39,907 nt of DNA, from contig JAAYPM010000015.1 of NCBI GenBank assembly GCA_012519815.1, forward strand, positions 1 through 39,907, given 5' to 3'. A program made the position numbers and the translations under genes. Every line of letters starts with the position of its first letter. Position 1 is the stretch's first letter. Source of the DNA: Bacteroidales bacterium (lineage in GTDB: Bacteria; Bacteroidota; Bacteroidia; Bacteroidales; UBA1715). The notes below the pieces were generated by a model. The model was not told the origin of the DNA and searched no databases. It saw only the letters and a list, made by a program, of their open reading frames with translations. This document shows positions 9,385-18,034 of the stretch, piece by piece.

Positions 9385-10740
9385 CTAATCAGCAGATTTT
9401 TTAGGTAAAAAAAGTGCTAGAATTGATTTAAACGACATTTTTTTACCATAATGAACAATTCCTGCACGGTACATTTTTGAAGAAATATACACAAAAACAA
9501 AGCACGTAATAAGCAATACCACAACAGATAAAGTAAGTTCCCAATAAGGTATTCCAAACGGCAAGCGTGCAAGCATAATAACTGGTGAAGTAAATGGAAT
9601 TATTGACAAAGCAAATGCTAATGTACTTTCAGGATTTGCAATAACTCCTTCAAGTAACACAATTGAAATAATTAATGGTATAGAAACAGGTAAAACAAAT
9701 TGCTGCGTTTCGGTATCCTGATCAATAACAGCCCCAATTGCAGCAAAAATACTTGCATATAAAATATATCCAAAAATAAAAAAGAAAATAAAAGACAGTA
9801 TCATAACTGTCCAATTAATGCCTTCGAGAGATTCAAATAAATCTATAGCATATTCAATTTTTGTAACATTTTGCACTGTTGATAAATCAGCATCTAATTG
9901 ATTATCGGTTATTGAGTATCCCATTTCAGGAAGCGGCACAGGATTATACACATCAGGAAAAATAGTTACTTGTGCCACATACACAATGCCCACCGTAAGA
10001 ATAGTCCATGTTACAAATTGAATTAGTCCCACAGAACCAATTCCCAAAATTTTTCCAGCCATAAGTTGCAGTGGTTTTACCGACGAAACCACTATTTCTA
10101 CAACACGATTTACTTTTTCTTCGATAACTCCACGTAGCACCAACACGCCATATATGAAAATAAACATATATAATAAAAATGCTCCGCCAAATGCAATACC
10201 TACCTTTTTTCCAAACGAATCATCATCATCAATATATCTGCCTTCTTTTGTCCATTTTTGCACCCCCACATGCACCGGCGTAGAAACACGTTTAATTGTT
10301 TCAACATCAACATTTTCTTTAATTAACGCCATATATTCCAAATCACGTCTCAGCACATACGAAACATAAGCACGCAATGCATCATCAACCCACACATGCG
10401 AATAAATAATAGCCGCCTGCGAACTATAAATATTTCTTGGAATAAACAACACCGCATCATAGCCAGATTCAGCTAAATTTTCCCGAAAACCTTCAACTGT
10501 AGCGTCAGGAATATTCGTAAATCGGTATGTTTGATAATCATTAATAGTTTGTGCCAGAATATGCGTTTCGTCAATAATTGCCACATGCTTTATTACATTT
10601 TTTTGCATTTTTTGAATCCACATTGGCACAATAAAAATAGCAGCTATAAGAAGTGGTCCAAGAAACGTCATTAGCAAAAATGCTTTATTACGAATGCGTG
10701 TCGTAAATTCCCGTTTAAATATAAGAGCTATTTTATTCAT
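9385..10740 (-). CDS. ABC-2 type exporter permease (NatB-like)
   Basis: The membrane subunit of an ABC exporter, 451 residues. One membrane helix near residues 18-42 is followed by a large extracytoplasmic part (about 45-170), then five or so helices from about 175 to 430 (for example GIAFGGAFLLYMFIFIYGV). The sequence LRGVIEEKVNRVVEIVVSSVKP LQLMAGKILG is the conserved cytoplasmic coupling helix of the NatB/ABC-2 family. It lies 3 bases after the ATPase gene, so the two form a pair. The substrate is unknown; Bacillus NatAB exports sodium, but that cannot be carried over. Past the TAG stop the same frame stays open for another 31 codons, see findings. Confidence 0.88.
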   Translation of the reverse strand: MNKIALIFKREFTTRIRNKAFLLMTFLGPLLIAAIFIVPMWIQKMQKNVIKHVAIIDETHILAQTINDYQTYRFTNIPDATVEGFRENLAESGYDAVLFIPRNIYSSQAAIIYSHVWVDDALRAYVSYVLRRDLEYMALIKENVDVETIKRVSTPVHVGVQKWTKEGRYIDDDDSFGKKVGIAFGGAFLLYMFIFIYGVLVLRGVIEEKVNRVVEIVVSSVKPLQLMAGKILGIGSVGLIQFVTWTILTVGIVYVAQVTIFPDVYNPVPLPEMGYSITDNQLDADLSTVQNVTKIEYAIDLFESLEGINWTVMILSFIFFFIFGYILYASIFAAIGAVIDQDTETQQFVLPVSIPLIISIVLLEGVIANPESTLAFALSIIPFTSPVIMLARLPFGIPYWELTLSVVVLLITCFVFVYISSKMYRAGIVHYGKKMSFKSILALFLPKKSAD

Positions 10741-10743
10741 ACG

Positions 10744-11673
10744 TTAATAAGCAGTATTAGAATTGTTGTGAATGGATTCTAAAAAAATATCATGCATACT
10801 TGGTAAAATTTCTTTAAACCCTATTATTGTTCCAATGTTCATAAAATGAGTAAGTAATTTATTTGTTTCTACCTCTTCGGTTAATTCAATATGCACATCT
10901 ATTTGATTTTCTTGCTGTTCGTGCCATAAAATGGTATATGAACTTGAAAGTGCTGCAAGAAATTTATCAAAATATCCTTGAAACGTAATATGATATTGAT
11001 TTTTTTTATGCTTTTGTTTAATGTCAAACACTGAACCTTGTAGAATTTTTTTGCCCGCATTAAACAAGGCAATTGAATCGCATAATTCTTCAACAGAACT
11101 CATATTATGTGTAGAAAGAATGATTGTTGTTCCCGATTTTTTCATTTCAAGGATTTCTTGTTTTATATGTTCCGCATTAATAGGGTCAAATCCACTAAAA
11201 GGTTCATCAAGAATTAAAATTTCGGGTTTATGCAAAACTGTAATAATAAATTGAATTTTTTGCTGCATTCCTTTTGAAAGTTCTTCCACCCGTTTATTCC
11301 ACCAATGTGAAATTTCAAATTTTTCAAACCATTGCAATAATTCTTTTTTTGCCACCGAAGGCTGCATTCCTTTTAATGAGGCAAAATAAACAGCTTGTTC
11401 GCCAACACGCATTTTTTTATACAATCCTCGTTCTTCGGGCAAATATCCAAAAGTGTAAATATCATGCGGCATAAGTTCTCGTCCATGAAACTGAATAGTT
11501 CCAGTATCGGGACTCAAAATTTGATTCAGAATACGAATAAATGATGTTTTTCCCGCACCATTTGGACCCAAAAGTCCAAAAATTTCCCCTTCAGATATTT
11601 CCATATCAACCATATCAAGAGCTTTTGCACTTGCATATACTTTTGAAATTTCATCTGCCTGAAGTATTGCCAT
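10744..11673 (-). CDS. ABC exporter ATP-binding protein (NatA-like)
   Basis: The ATPase partner of the permease encoded 3 bases downstream, 309 residues. It has Walker A LLGPNGAGKTSF, a Q-loop region FGYLPEERGLYKKM, the signature LSKGMQQKIQF, Walker B ILILDEPFSGFDP and the H-loop STHNM. SKGM replaces SGGQ, as is common in NatA-type ATPases. Residues about 215-309 form a C-terminal domain like the DUF4162 extension of these proteins. The gene is divergent from glyS, with a 223-base region between the two starts that carries the promoters. Confidence 0.92.
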   Translation of the reverse strand: MAILQADEISKVYASAKALDMVDMEISEGEIFGLLGPNGAGKTSFIRILNQILSPDTGTIQFHGRELMPHDIYTFGYLPEERGLYKKMRVGEQAVYFASLKGMQPSVAKKELLQWFEKFEISHWWNKRVEELSKGMQQKIQFIITVLHKPEILILDEPFSGFDPINAEHIKQEILEMKKSGTTIILSTHNMSSVEELCDSIALFNAGKKILQGSVFDIKQKHKKNQYHITFQGYFDKFLAALSSSYTILWHEQQENQIDVHIELTEEVETNKLLTHFMNIGTIIGFKEILPSMHDIFLESIHNNSNTAY

Positions 11674-11705
11674 ATTCTCTATTTATATTACGAGATTGTT
11701 CTCCA

Positions 11706-11713
11706 CAAAAATA
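11706..11713 (-). promoter_or_regulatory. Possible -7 box for the ABC exporter pair
   Basis: On the minus strand the sequence TATTTTTG fits the Bacteroidota TAnnTTTG -7 box, 33 bases before the ATG at 11673. No TTTG is seen at the right distance upstream, so support is weak. Confidence 0.3.
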
Positions 11714-11832
11714 CAGAAAGTATGTAGAATTACTCTATACTTTTCTGAAAAACAAATTTTTTGCTGATTTTAAAGTCATATATAAGTGATTTTCAAATAC
11801 ATAAAGTATGCAAAACAACATATTTACAAAGG

Positions 11833-11864
11833 TTTGAACTTTTCAAACTTTCTCTCTATATTTG
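11833..11864 (+). promoter_or_regulatory. Bacteroidota-type promoter for glyS
   Basis: TTTG (11833-11836), a spacer of exactly 20 bases and TATATTTG (11857-11864) match the Bacteroidota housekeeping promoter TTTG - 19 to 21 - TAnnTTTG. The expected transcript start near 11870 leaves a leader of about 26 bases before the ATG at 11897. The match also supports that ATG over an upstream GTG at 11786, which lies before the promoter. Confidence 0.68.
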
Positions 11865-11896
11865 CAGCAATTTACACATATTATATACTCAACAAA

Positions 11897-13432
11897 ATGG
11901 CGGACGATATTTTAAAAAAAATAATTGCTCATTCAAAAGAATATGGTTTTATTTTTCAATCGAGCGAATTATATGACGGATTAAGTGCAGTGTACGATTA
12001 CGGGCAAAATGGAACAGAGTTAAAAAACAATATTAAAACTTACTGGTGGAATGCTATGGTGCGTTTACACGAAAACATTGTTGGTATTGATTCTGCTATT
12101 TTTATGCACCCTACTATTTGGAAAGCGTCTGGGCACGTTGATGCATTTAACGACCCTCTTATTGATAACAAAGATTCTAAAAAACGCTATCGTGCAGATG
12201 TGTTAATAGAAGAACATCGGGAAAAATTGTATCAAAAAATTGAAAAAGAAATTGAAAAAGCACAAAAAAGATTTGGCGATGCTTTTGACGAACAACAATT
12301 TAGAACAACAAACGCAAATGTTCTTCGTAATCAAGAAAAAATTGATACGCTCACCGCTCGTTTTGTTAAAGCATTAGAAGATAGCAATTTAGACGAATTG
12401 CGTCAAATAATTGTTGATGCTGGTATTGTATGCCCTATTTCAGGAACAGCAAATTGGGCTGATGTGCGGCAATTTAACCTTATGTTTGAAACAAAATTAG
12501 GAGCTACAGCCGAAGGTGCAAGTACAATTTATTTACGTCCCGAAACAGCACAAGGTATTTTTGTAAATTACCTTAATGTGCAAAAAACAGGGCGTATGAG
12601 AATACCATTTGGTATAGCACAAATTGGAAAAGCATTCCGAAACGAAATTGTTGCTCGCCAGTTCGTATTTCGCATGCGCGAATTTGAACAAATGGAAATG
12701 CAGTTTTTTGTTCGTCCTAACACCGAAATGGAATGGTTTGAAACATGGAAAGAAGCTCGATTAAAATGGCACAAAGCACTTGGATTTGGCGATGAATCAT
12801 ATCGGTATCATGACCATGAAAAACTTGCTCATTATGCAAATGCAGCATGTGATATTGAGTTCAATTTTCCTATGGGATTTAAAGAATTAGAAGGTATTCA
12901 CTCTCGAACTGATTATGATTTAGCGCAACATCAAGAGTTTTCAGGTAAAAAAATCCAATATTTTGACCCTGAATTAAATCAAAGTTACGTGCCATATGTT
13001 GTGGAAACTTCGATAGGTTTAGACCGTATGTTTTTGTCTGTACTTTCTAAATCATATCAAGAAGAAAAAATCGAAAACGAAACTCGTGTTGTGTTACGCA
13101 TTCCTCCAGCATTAGCTCCTGTAAAAGTTGCAATTTTGCCATTAGTAAGAAAAGATGGTTTGCCAGAAATAGCAAATGAAATACGAAACACTCTTTCGCT
13201 TAATTACAATTGCCAATATGACGAAAAAGATTCTATTGGTAAACGATACAGACGACAAGATGCAATTGGAACACCATTGTGCATTACCGTTGACCATCAA
13301 ACAAAAGAAGACGGTATGGTAACAATACGTGATAGGGATACTATGAAACAAAATCGTGTTGCAATATCTGAATTGCCACAAATAACAGAAAGCAAAGTTT
13401 CTATGAATACCCTTTTAACACAACTTTTATAA
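11897..13432 (+). CDS. glyS: Glycine--tRNA ligase (single-chain, dimeric type)
   Basis: This enzyme charges tRNA-Gly. It is the single-polypeptide type rather than the separate alpha and beta chains of many bacteria. The ATG at 11897 (MADDILKKIIAHSKEYGF) gives 511 residues, the usual length. A GTG 111 bases upstream is in frame, but its extension is not family-like and it precedes the promoter. Visible are YLRPETAQGIFVNY, class II motif 2 (GKAFRNEIVARQFVFRMREF then EQMEMQFF), motif 3 (VETSIGLDRMFLSVL) and a C-terminal anticodon-binding domain beginning near APVKVAILPLVRKDG. It appears to have its own promoter; ftsX begins 30 bases after it on the same strand. Confidence 0.96.
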   Translation: MADDILKKIIAHSKEYGFIFQSSELYDGLSAVYDYGQNGTELKNNIKTYWWNAMVRLHENIVGIDSAIFMHPTIWKASGHVDAFNDPLIDNKDSKKRYRADVLIEEHREKLYQKIEKEIEKAQKRFGDAFDEQQFRTTNANVLRNQEKIDTLTARFVKALEDSNLDELRQIIVDAGIVCPISGTANWADVRQFNLMFETKLGATAEGASTIYLRPETAQGIFVNYLNVQKTGRMRIPFGIAQIGKAFRNEIVARQFVFRMREFEQMEMQFFVRPNTEMEWFETWKEARLKWHKALGFGDESYRYHDHEKLAHYANAACDIEFNFPMGFKELEGIHSRTDYDLAQHQEFSGKKIQYFDPELNQSYVPYVVETSIGLDRMFLSVLSKSYQEEKIENETRVVLRIPPALAPVKVAILPLVRKDGLPEIANEIRNTLSLNYNCQYDEKDSIGKRYRRQDAIGTPLCITVDHQTKEDGMVTIRDRDTMKQNRVAISELPQITESKVSMNTLLTQLL

Positions 13433-13462
13433 CATTTTAAGCGGAAAAATATACTGCAAATA

Positions 13463-14347
13463 ATGAAAGCTACTAAACAACATAATTATATTATTAAACG
13501 TAGATTGTTTTCTTCGTACTCAACTACATTAATTAGCATTTCGCTTGTATTGTTTGTTTTGAGTTTGGTGGGACTTCTTGTATTTAATCAGCATAAAATA
13601 TCAAATCATGTAAAAGAAAATATTGGATTCACGGTGTTTTTGAAAAAAAATTACAAAGAGGCCGATATGCATGAACTTCGTAAACGAATAGATGCAATGC
13701 CGTTTGTAAAATCTTCCGAATATGTTAGTCCAGAACAAGCAAGCAGTCGACTTGCAGAAACATTAGGACAAGATTATATTGATTTAGCAAACGGACATCC
13801 TGTTCCGCCCTCTATTGAAGTGCGTTTTGTTGCTGCTTATGCAACAAGTGAACGTTTTGCAGAAATAGAGCAATTAATGGAAGAAAACATTATGGTTGAT
13901 AGCGTTCATTACGATAAAGTTCAAATTGAAAGTCTTAATACAAATATTCGAAAAATCAGCATATTTCTTCTTGGTTTTAGTTTTCTTTTATTTATTATAT
14001 CAATAGTTCTTATTCATAACACTATACGCTTATCTATTTATTCAAAACGTTTTGTAATTAATACCATGCAATTAGTAGGTGCAACAAACAATTATATTCG
14101 CGCACCATTTCTTTTGCAGGGAGCGTTTCATGGATTTTATTCTGCAATTATTGCACTCTCAATGTTGGCAGGATTATTATACTTTTTACAAACAGAATTA
14201 AAAGAATTTAGCAAATATCTTGACTTTGAGCTATTGGGTGTATTATTTTTGTCGGTCATTTTGTTAGGTATGTTTCTTTCGTTACTTGCTACATTTTTTG
14301 CAGTTACAAAATTTTTAAATATTCAAAAAGACAATCTCTATATATAA
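13463..14347 (+). CDS. ftsX: Cell-division protein FtsX
   Basis: FtsX is the membrane partner of the ATPase FtsE. The complex regulates peptidoglycan hydrolases at the division site. The 294-residue protein has the standard plan: a cytoplasmic N-terminus, a first helix (about 20-42), an extracytoplasmic domain (about 45-165; VGFTVFLKKN-like start, then MPFVKSSEYVSPEQA and PVPPSIEVRF), and three more helices (about 166-188, 212-238, 258-283). The cytoplasmic part between helices 2 and 3 reads RFVINTMQLVGATNNYIRAPF, the conserved coupling region. ftsE is not adjacent, which is normal in Bacteroidota. The DUF3098 and uppP genes follow closely. Confidence 0.92.
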   Translation: MKATKQHNYIIKRRLFSSYSTTLISISLVLFVLSLVGLLVFNQHKISNHVKENIGFTVFLKKNYKEADMHELRKRIDAMPFVKSSEYVSPEQASSRLAETLGQDYIDLANGHPVPPSIEVRFVAAYATSERFAEIEQLMEENIMVDSVHYDKVQIESLNTNIRKISIFLLGFSFLLFIISIVLIHNTIRLSIYSKRFVINTMQLVGATNNYIRAPFLLQGAFHGFYSAIIALSMLAGLLYFLQTELKEFSKYLDFELLGVLFLSVILLGMFLSLLATFFAVTKFLNIQKDNLYI

Positions 14348-14351
14348 AACT

Positions 14352-14651
14352 ATGAATACAAACACTGAAGAAGTTTCACAAGGCTTTGCATTAGAAAAAG
14401 AAAATTATATTTTACTTGCAATTGGTCTTATAATCATTATAATTGGGTTTATACTCATGTCTGGCGGAGGTGTTTCTGACCCCAATGCGTTTTATCCAGA
14501 CAATGACCCAACAAAAACTCCCGAAATATTTTCATTTCGCCGAATTACACTTGCTCCAATAGTGGTGTTATTTGGTTTTATATTTGAGTTTTTTGCAATT
14601 ATGGCTCGTCCAGAATCAAAAATTATGAAACTTTTTTTTCGTAAAAAATGA
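14352..14651 (+). CDS. DUF3098 family small membrane protein
   Basis: A protein of 99 residues with two predicted membrane helices (about 20-40, [20 protein letters not shown], and about 70-88). The sequence between them, [13 protein letters not shown] then [14 protein letters not shown], is the hallmark of DUF3098. The family is found in Bacteroidota between ftsX and uppP, exactly as here, which suggests a link with division or cell-wall lipid recycling. No biochemical function is known to me. Its stop overlaps the uppP start by four bases (ATGA). Confidence 0.88.
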   Translation: MNTNTEEVSQGFALEKENYILLAIGLIIIIIGFILMSGGGVSDPNAFYPDNDPTKTPEIFSFRRITLAPIVVLFGFIFEFFAIMARPESKIMKLFFRKK

Positions 14652-15439
14652 GTTTAATTGAAGCACTTATTATTGCCATTATTGAAGGGATTACCGAATT
14701 TCTTCCGGTATCATCTACAGGGCATATGATAATAACCCAACATATTTTGGGAATAGAAAACAGTGATTTTATTAAAATGTTTATTGTAAATATTCAATTT
14801 GGTGCAATTTTATCGGTAGTAGTACTGTATTGGAAACGGTTTTTTAAAACAATGTCGTTTTATTATAAATTAATTATAGCCGTTGTTCCTGCTGCTGTTA
14901 TTGGTCTTTTATTTGGGAAGCATATTGATGCTCTTCTCGAAAATATATGGGTAATTGCATTTTCGCTTATAATTGGCGGCGTACTATTACTTTTTGTTGA
15001 TTCATGGTTTCGTGAAAATGAACAACAAAAAGATGAAGAAGACGAACCAACTTATAAAAAATCATTTATTATTGGATGTTTTCAAGTAATTGCTATGATA
15101 CCTGGTGTTTCACGAAGTGCAGCAACAATTGTAGGAGGATTAACACAAAAAATGTCAAGAAAAAAAGCAGCGGAATTTTCATTTTTCTTAGCAGTTCCCA
15201 CTATGATTGCGGCTTCGGGCTACAAACTTATTCAAAATATTGAACATATTAAATCATCTGATATAAGCATTTTACTGTTTGGTAACATAATAGCATTTAT
15301 TGTTGCAATGCTTGCAATTAAATTTTTTATAACATTTTTAACCAAGCATGGCTTTAAATTATTTGGCTACTATCGAATAATTGTTGGTGGTATTATTATA
15401 GCTATGCTTTGTATGGGACAATCCCTTGCTATTGTTTAA
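14648..15439 (+). CDS. uppP: Undecaprenyl-diphosphate phosphatase (BacA/UppP)
   Basis: This integral membrane enzyme removes a phosphate from undecaprenyl diphosphate and so recycles the lipid carrier for peptidoglycan and surface polysaccharides. The 263-residue protein has about eight hydrophobic segments. Both family motifs are intact: [15 protein letters not shown], with Glu13, Glu17 and His26, and [13 protein letters not shown], with Arg156. A charged loop (EQQKDEEDE) near residues 125-133 falls between helices. It overlaps the DUF3098 gene by four bases. Confidence 0.96.
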   Translation: MSLIEALIIAIIEGITEFLPVSSTGHMIITQHILGIENSDFIKMFIVNIQFGAILSVVVLYWKRFFKTMSFYYKLIIAVVPAAVIGLLFGKHIDALLENIWVIAFSLIIGGVLLLFVDSWFRENEQQKDEEDEPTYKKSFIIGCFQVIAMIPGVSRSAATIVGGLTQKMSRKKAAEFSFFLAVPTMIAASGYKLIQNIEHIKSSDISILLFGNIIAFIVAMLAIKFFITFLTKHGFKLFGYYRIIVGGIIIAMLCMGQSLAIV

Positions 15440-15457
15440 TATAAAATAATATTATTT

Positions 15458-16180
15458 GTGATTATTAATAATACTTTTATATCATTACAAAATATTGATT
15501 TTTCGAAAGGACATATCCTTCTTATTTCTAAAGAAAAAGGGTGGACTTCGTTTGATGTGGTGAATAAAGTTCGCTATATGATTCGAAAAAAATTACAAAT
15601 AAAAAAAATAAAAGTAGGACATGGAGGCACACTCGACCCCCTTGCTTCGGGCGTATTAGTAATAGGTATAGGATCAGAAACAAAAAATTTAATCGAATAC
15701 CAAAATCAAACAAAAGAATATGTTGCCGAAATTACATTTGGTGCAGTTACTGCTTCATATGATGCCGAAACTGAGCCATTTGGAACGTTTGAAACAAGCC
15801 ATATTTCACAAAAATCTATTGAAGATTGTTTGCATCAACATTTTTCTGGTACAATACATCAAACGCCTCCTATATATTCAGCTAAAACAATTGACGGAGT
15901 GCGAGCATACAAATCGGCACGCGAAGGTAAACATGTAGAAATGAAAACCGTGCCTGTAACAATATACGAACATGAAGTGCTTAATTTTGCTGATAATAAA
16001 GCACGTATTAGAATTGCATGTTCTAAAGGAACATATATACGCTCTATTGCACATGATTTAGGGCAACATCTTAAAAGTGGTGCGTATTTAACAGAATTAA
16101 AACGTACTAAAAGTGGACCTTTTTCGGCAACAGATTGTTTACAAATTCAACAATTTGAATCTTTACTTACTACAATATAG
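15458..16180 (+). CDS. truB: tRNA pseudouridine(55) synthase
   Basis: TruB makes pseudouridine 55 in the T-loop of most tRNAs. The 240-residue protein has the catalytic Asp60 in [17 protein letters not shown], the preceding [11 protein letters not shown], and the later motifs [22 protein letters not shown] and [15 protein letters not shown]. No ATG lies near the expected N-terminus; the best start is GTG at 15458, 18 bases after the uppP stop. It gives a somewhat longer N-terminal tail than most homologues, so the true start is less certain than the gene. It fits the ftsX-DUF3098-uppP-truB-queA order. Confidence 0.93.
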   Translation: MIINNTFISLQNIDFSKGHILLISKEKGWTSFDVVNKVRYMIRKKLQIKKIKVGHGGTLDPLASGVLVIGIGSETKNLIEYQNQTKEYVAEITFGAVTASYDAETEPFGTFETSHISQKSIEDCLHQHFSGTIHQTPPIYSAKTIDGVRAYKSAREGKHVEMKTVPVTIYEHEVLNFADNKARIRIACSKGTYIRSIAHDLGQHLKSGAYLTELKRTKSGPFSATDCLQIQQFESLLTTI

Positions 16181-16206
16181 TTTTTTTACATAAATTAATA
16201 TATACT

Positions 16207-17265
16207 ATGAAGTTATCAAGTTTTAAACTAAAAGTACCAAATGAATTAATTGCACTCCATCCTGCTCCTAACCGAGACGAATCGCGTATGCTGGTACTTG
16301 ATACAAAAACAGGTGCTATTGAACATAAATTATTTAAAAATATTGTTGAATATTTTAATGATAAAGATGTTCTTGTATTGAACGATACAAAGGTATTTCC
16401 TGCTCGTTTATACGGTAACAAAGAAAAAACAGGTGCTAAAATTGAAGTGTTTTTACTTCGAGAATTAAATCGCGAACAACGGTTGTGGGACGTACTTGTA
16501 GATCCTGCGCGGAAAATTCGTATTGGAAATAAATTATTTTTTGGCGATAATGATGAACTTGTTGCCGAAGTAATTGATAACACTACTTCACGAGGAAGAA
16601 CAGTGCGTTTTTTATGCGAAGAAAATCATGAGGAATTTAAACGAATCCTATATTCTTTAGGTGAAACACCGCTTCCTACTTATATAAATGATGTGAGAAA
16701 AGCTACCGAAGACGATAGAGATAGGTTTCAAACTATTTTTGCTCAAAACGAAGGTGCGGTAACACTTCCTTCTGCTGGAATGCATTTTAGCCGTGAGGTA
16801 TTAAAACGATTAGAAATTATAGGTGTTGAACAAGCGTTTCTTACTTTGCATATGGGACTTGGTAATTTTAACACTATTGAAGTTGAGGATCTTACAAAAC
16901 ATAAAATGGATTCGGAGCGAATGATTATTACCGAAAAAGCAACAGATATTGTAAATAAAGCTCATGAAAATAAATCACATGTTTTTGCGTGTGGTACAAC
17001 TGTTCTTAGAGCAATGGAAACTTCGGTTTCTACTACTGGTTTTTTAAAACCGTATAATGGCTGGACAAATAAATTTATTTTCCCTCCATACGACTTTAAT
17101 ATTGCTACACGACTTATTTCAAATTTTCATCTATCACAATCAACATTACTTATGATGGTTGCCGCTTTTGGAGGTTTTGACATTGTTATGGATACCTACA
17201 AAACTGCAATAAAAGAAAAATATAGATTTGGCTCATACGGTGATGCTATGTTAATTCTTAAATAA
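16207..17265 (+). CDS. queA: S-adenosylmethionine:tRNA ribosyltransferase-isomerase
   Basis: QueA transfers and rearranges the ribosyl part of S-adenosylmethionine onto 7-aminomethyl-7-deazaguanine in tRNA, giving epoxyqueuosine. The protein has 352 residues, the usual length. It opens with [21 protein letters not shown] and contains [16 protein letters not shown]-like [41 protein letters not shown] and the C-terminal [17 protein letters not shown]. No other queuosine gene is nearby. It ends the co-directional block, and a strong hairpin follows. Confidence 0.96.
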   Translation: MKLSSFKLKVPNELIALHPAPNRDESRMLVLDTKTGAIEHKLFKNIVEYFNDKDVLVLNDTKVFPARLYGNKEKTGAKIEVFLLRELNREQRLWDVLVDPARKIRIGNKLFFGDNDELVAEVIDNTTSRGRTVRFLCEENHEEFKRILYSLGETPLPTYINDVRKATEDDRDRFQTIFAQNEGAVTLPSAGMHFSREVLKRLEIIGVEQAFLTLHMGLGNFNTIEVEDLTKHKMDSERMIITEKATDIVNKAHENKSHVFACGTTVLRAMETSVSTTGFLKPYNGWTNKFIFPPYDFNIATRLISNFHLSQSTLLMMVAAFGGFDIVMDTYKTAIKEKYRFGSYGDAMLILK

Positions 17266-17286
17266 TACGCTTTGTAATATATTTTA

Positions 17287-17325
17287 TACTCATCAAATGC
17301 CTTAGGGTGTTTGATGAGTAATTTT
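17287..17325 (+). terminator. Hairpin terminator after queA
   Basis: An 11-base perfect inverted repeat, TACTCATCAAA (17287-17297) and its complement (17310-17320), starts 22 bases after the queA stop. The loop can pair further. Only a short T-run (TTTT) follows, so it is probably but not surely an intrinsic terminator. The rest of the 219-base gap up to 17484 shows nothing else I can identify. Confidence 0.65.
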
Positions 17326-17484
17326 AACACAAAATAGTGCTACATACAATTGTTATCTATCGCAGCACTCCCTTTTTATATACTACTTTTCTTAGCACAC
17401 GCATTATTTTATTTGTATAAAAAGCAAATCGGATTAATATCACTATCTTTAATGAAAAAATAATAGCGTATATTCACATATTGT

Positions 17485-17925
17485 ATGGAATTATCTTTTA
17501 CACATATGACTCCCGAAGAATTTCGTGTAAAATTTGCAAGCGAAGAAGACTGTTTACGTTTTTTAGCAGAAAAAAAATGGGGAAAAACATACATCTGTAA
17601 AAAATGCGGAAACACAAATTATTGCAAAGGTAAACATCTATATTCAAGACGATGCACGCGCTGCAAACACGATGAATCTGCAAAAGTTGGGACATTATTT
17701 GAGGGATGCAGATTTGGTTTAGAAAAGGCATTTTACATAGCATTTTTGGCATGTAATAATCATCATATTTCAACATATGAAATATCACGACAGCTGCAAC
17801 TTCGCCAAATGACATGTTGGAGTTTTAATAAAAAAATTCAAGAATGTATAGATGCTCGTTCAAAAACTGATGCAAACAAAAAAATTGATTTAGAACAAAT
17901 ACTATTAAAAAAACACATAAAATGA
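17485..17925 (+). CDS. Small zinc-ribbon protein like the N-terminus of IS1595-type transposases
   Basis: A protein of 146 residues. Four cysteines, Cys38-Cys41 (CKKC) and Cys57-Cys60 (CTRC), form a zinc ribbon. VGTLFEGCRFGLEKAFYIAF and then STYEISRQLQLRQMTCW, helix-turn-helix-like, follow. This order matches the zinc ribbon and linker of IS1595-family transposases. The DDE nuclease domain is absent: the frame closes at residue 146 and I see no nuclease remnant in the 109 bases before the next gene. I saw no terminal inverted repeats. It could be a stub of an old element or a small DNA-binding protein retained by the host. Intact frame, promoter not identified. Confidence 0.7.
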   Translation: MELSFTHMTPEEFRVKFASEEDCLRFLAEKKWGKTYICKKCGNTNYCKGKHLYSRRCTRCKHDESAKVGTLFEGCRFGLEKAFYIAFLACNNHHISTYEISRQLQLRQMTCWSFNKKIQECIDARSKTDANKKIDLEQILLKKHIK

Positions 17926-18034
17926 CCAGAAACACGCTACATTTTTATTTTTGGTCGATACAAAAAAGGTATTTGTATATTTTTTATAATTCAAATAAAA
18001 AACTATGATATATTTGAAAATCAAAAAATAATAT

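Noticed and set aside
11786-11896. N-terminal extension of glyS from a GTG at 11786
   Set aside because: The extension is not family-like and lies mostly upstream of the promoter at 11833-11864. The ATG at 11897 gives the usual length and N-terminus.
16170-16583. Open frame opposite queA
   Set aside because: It is antisense to a well-conserved gene and has low-complexity Ser/Asn-rich sequence with no family resemblance.
17925-17957. Weak inverted repeat (GACCA ... TGGTC) after the zinc-ribbon gene
   Set aside because: Five pairs with a loop of over 20 bases is too weak for a terminator, and no T-run follows.
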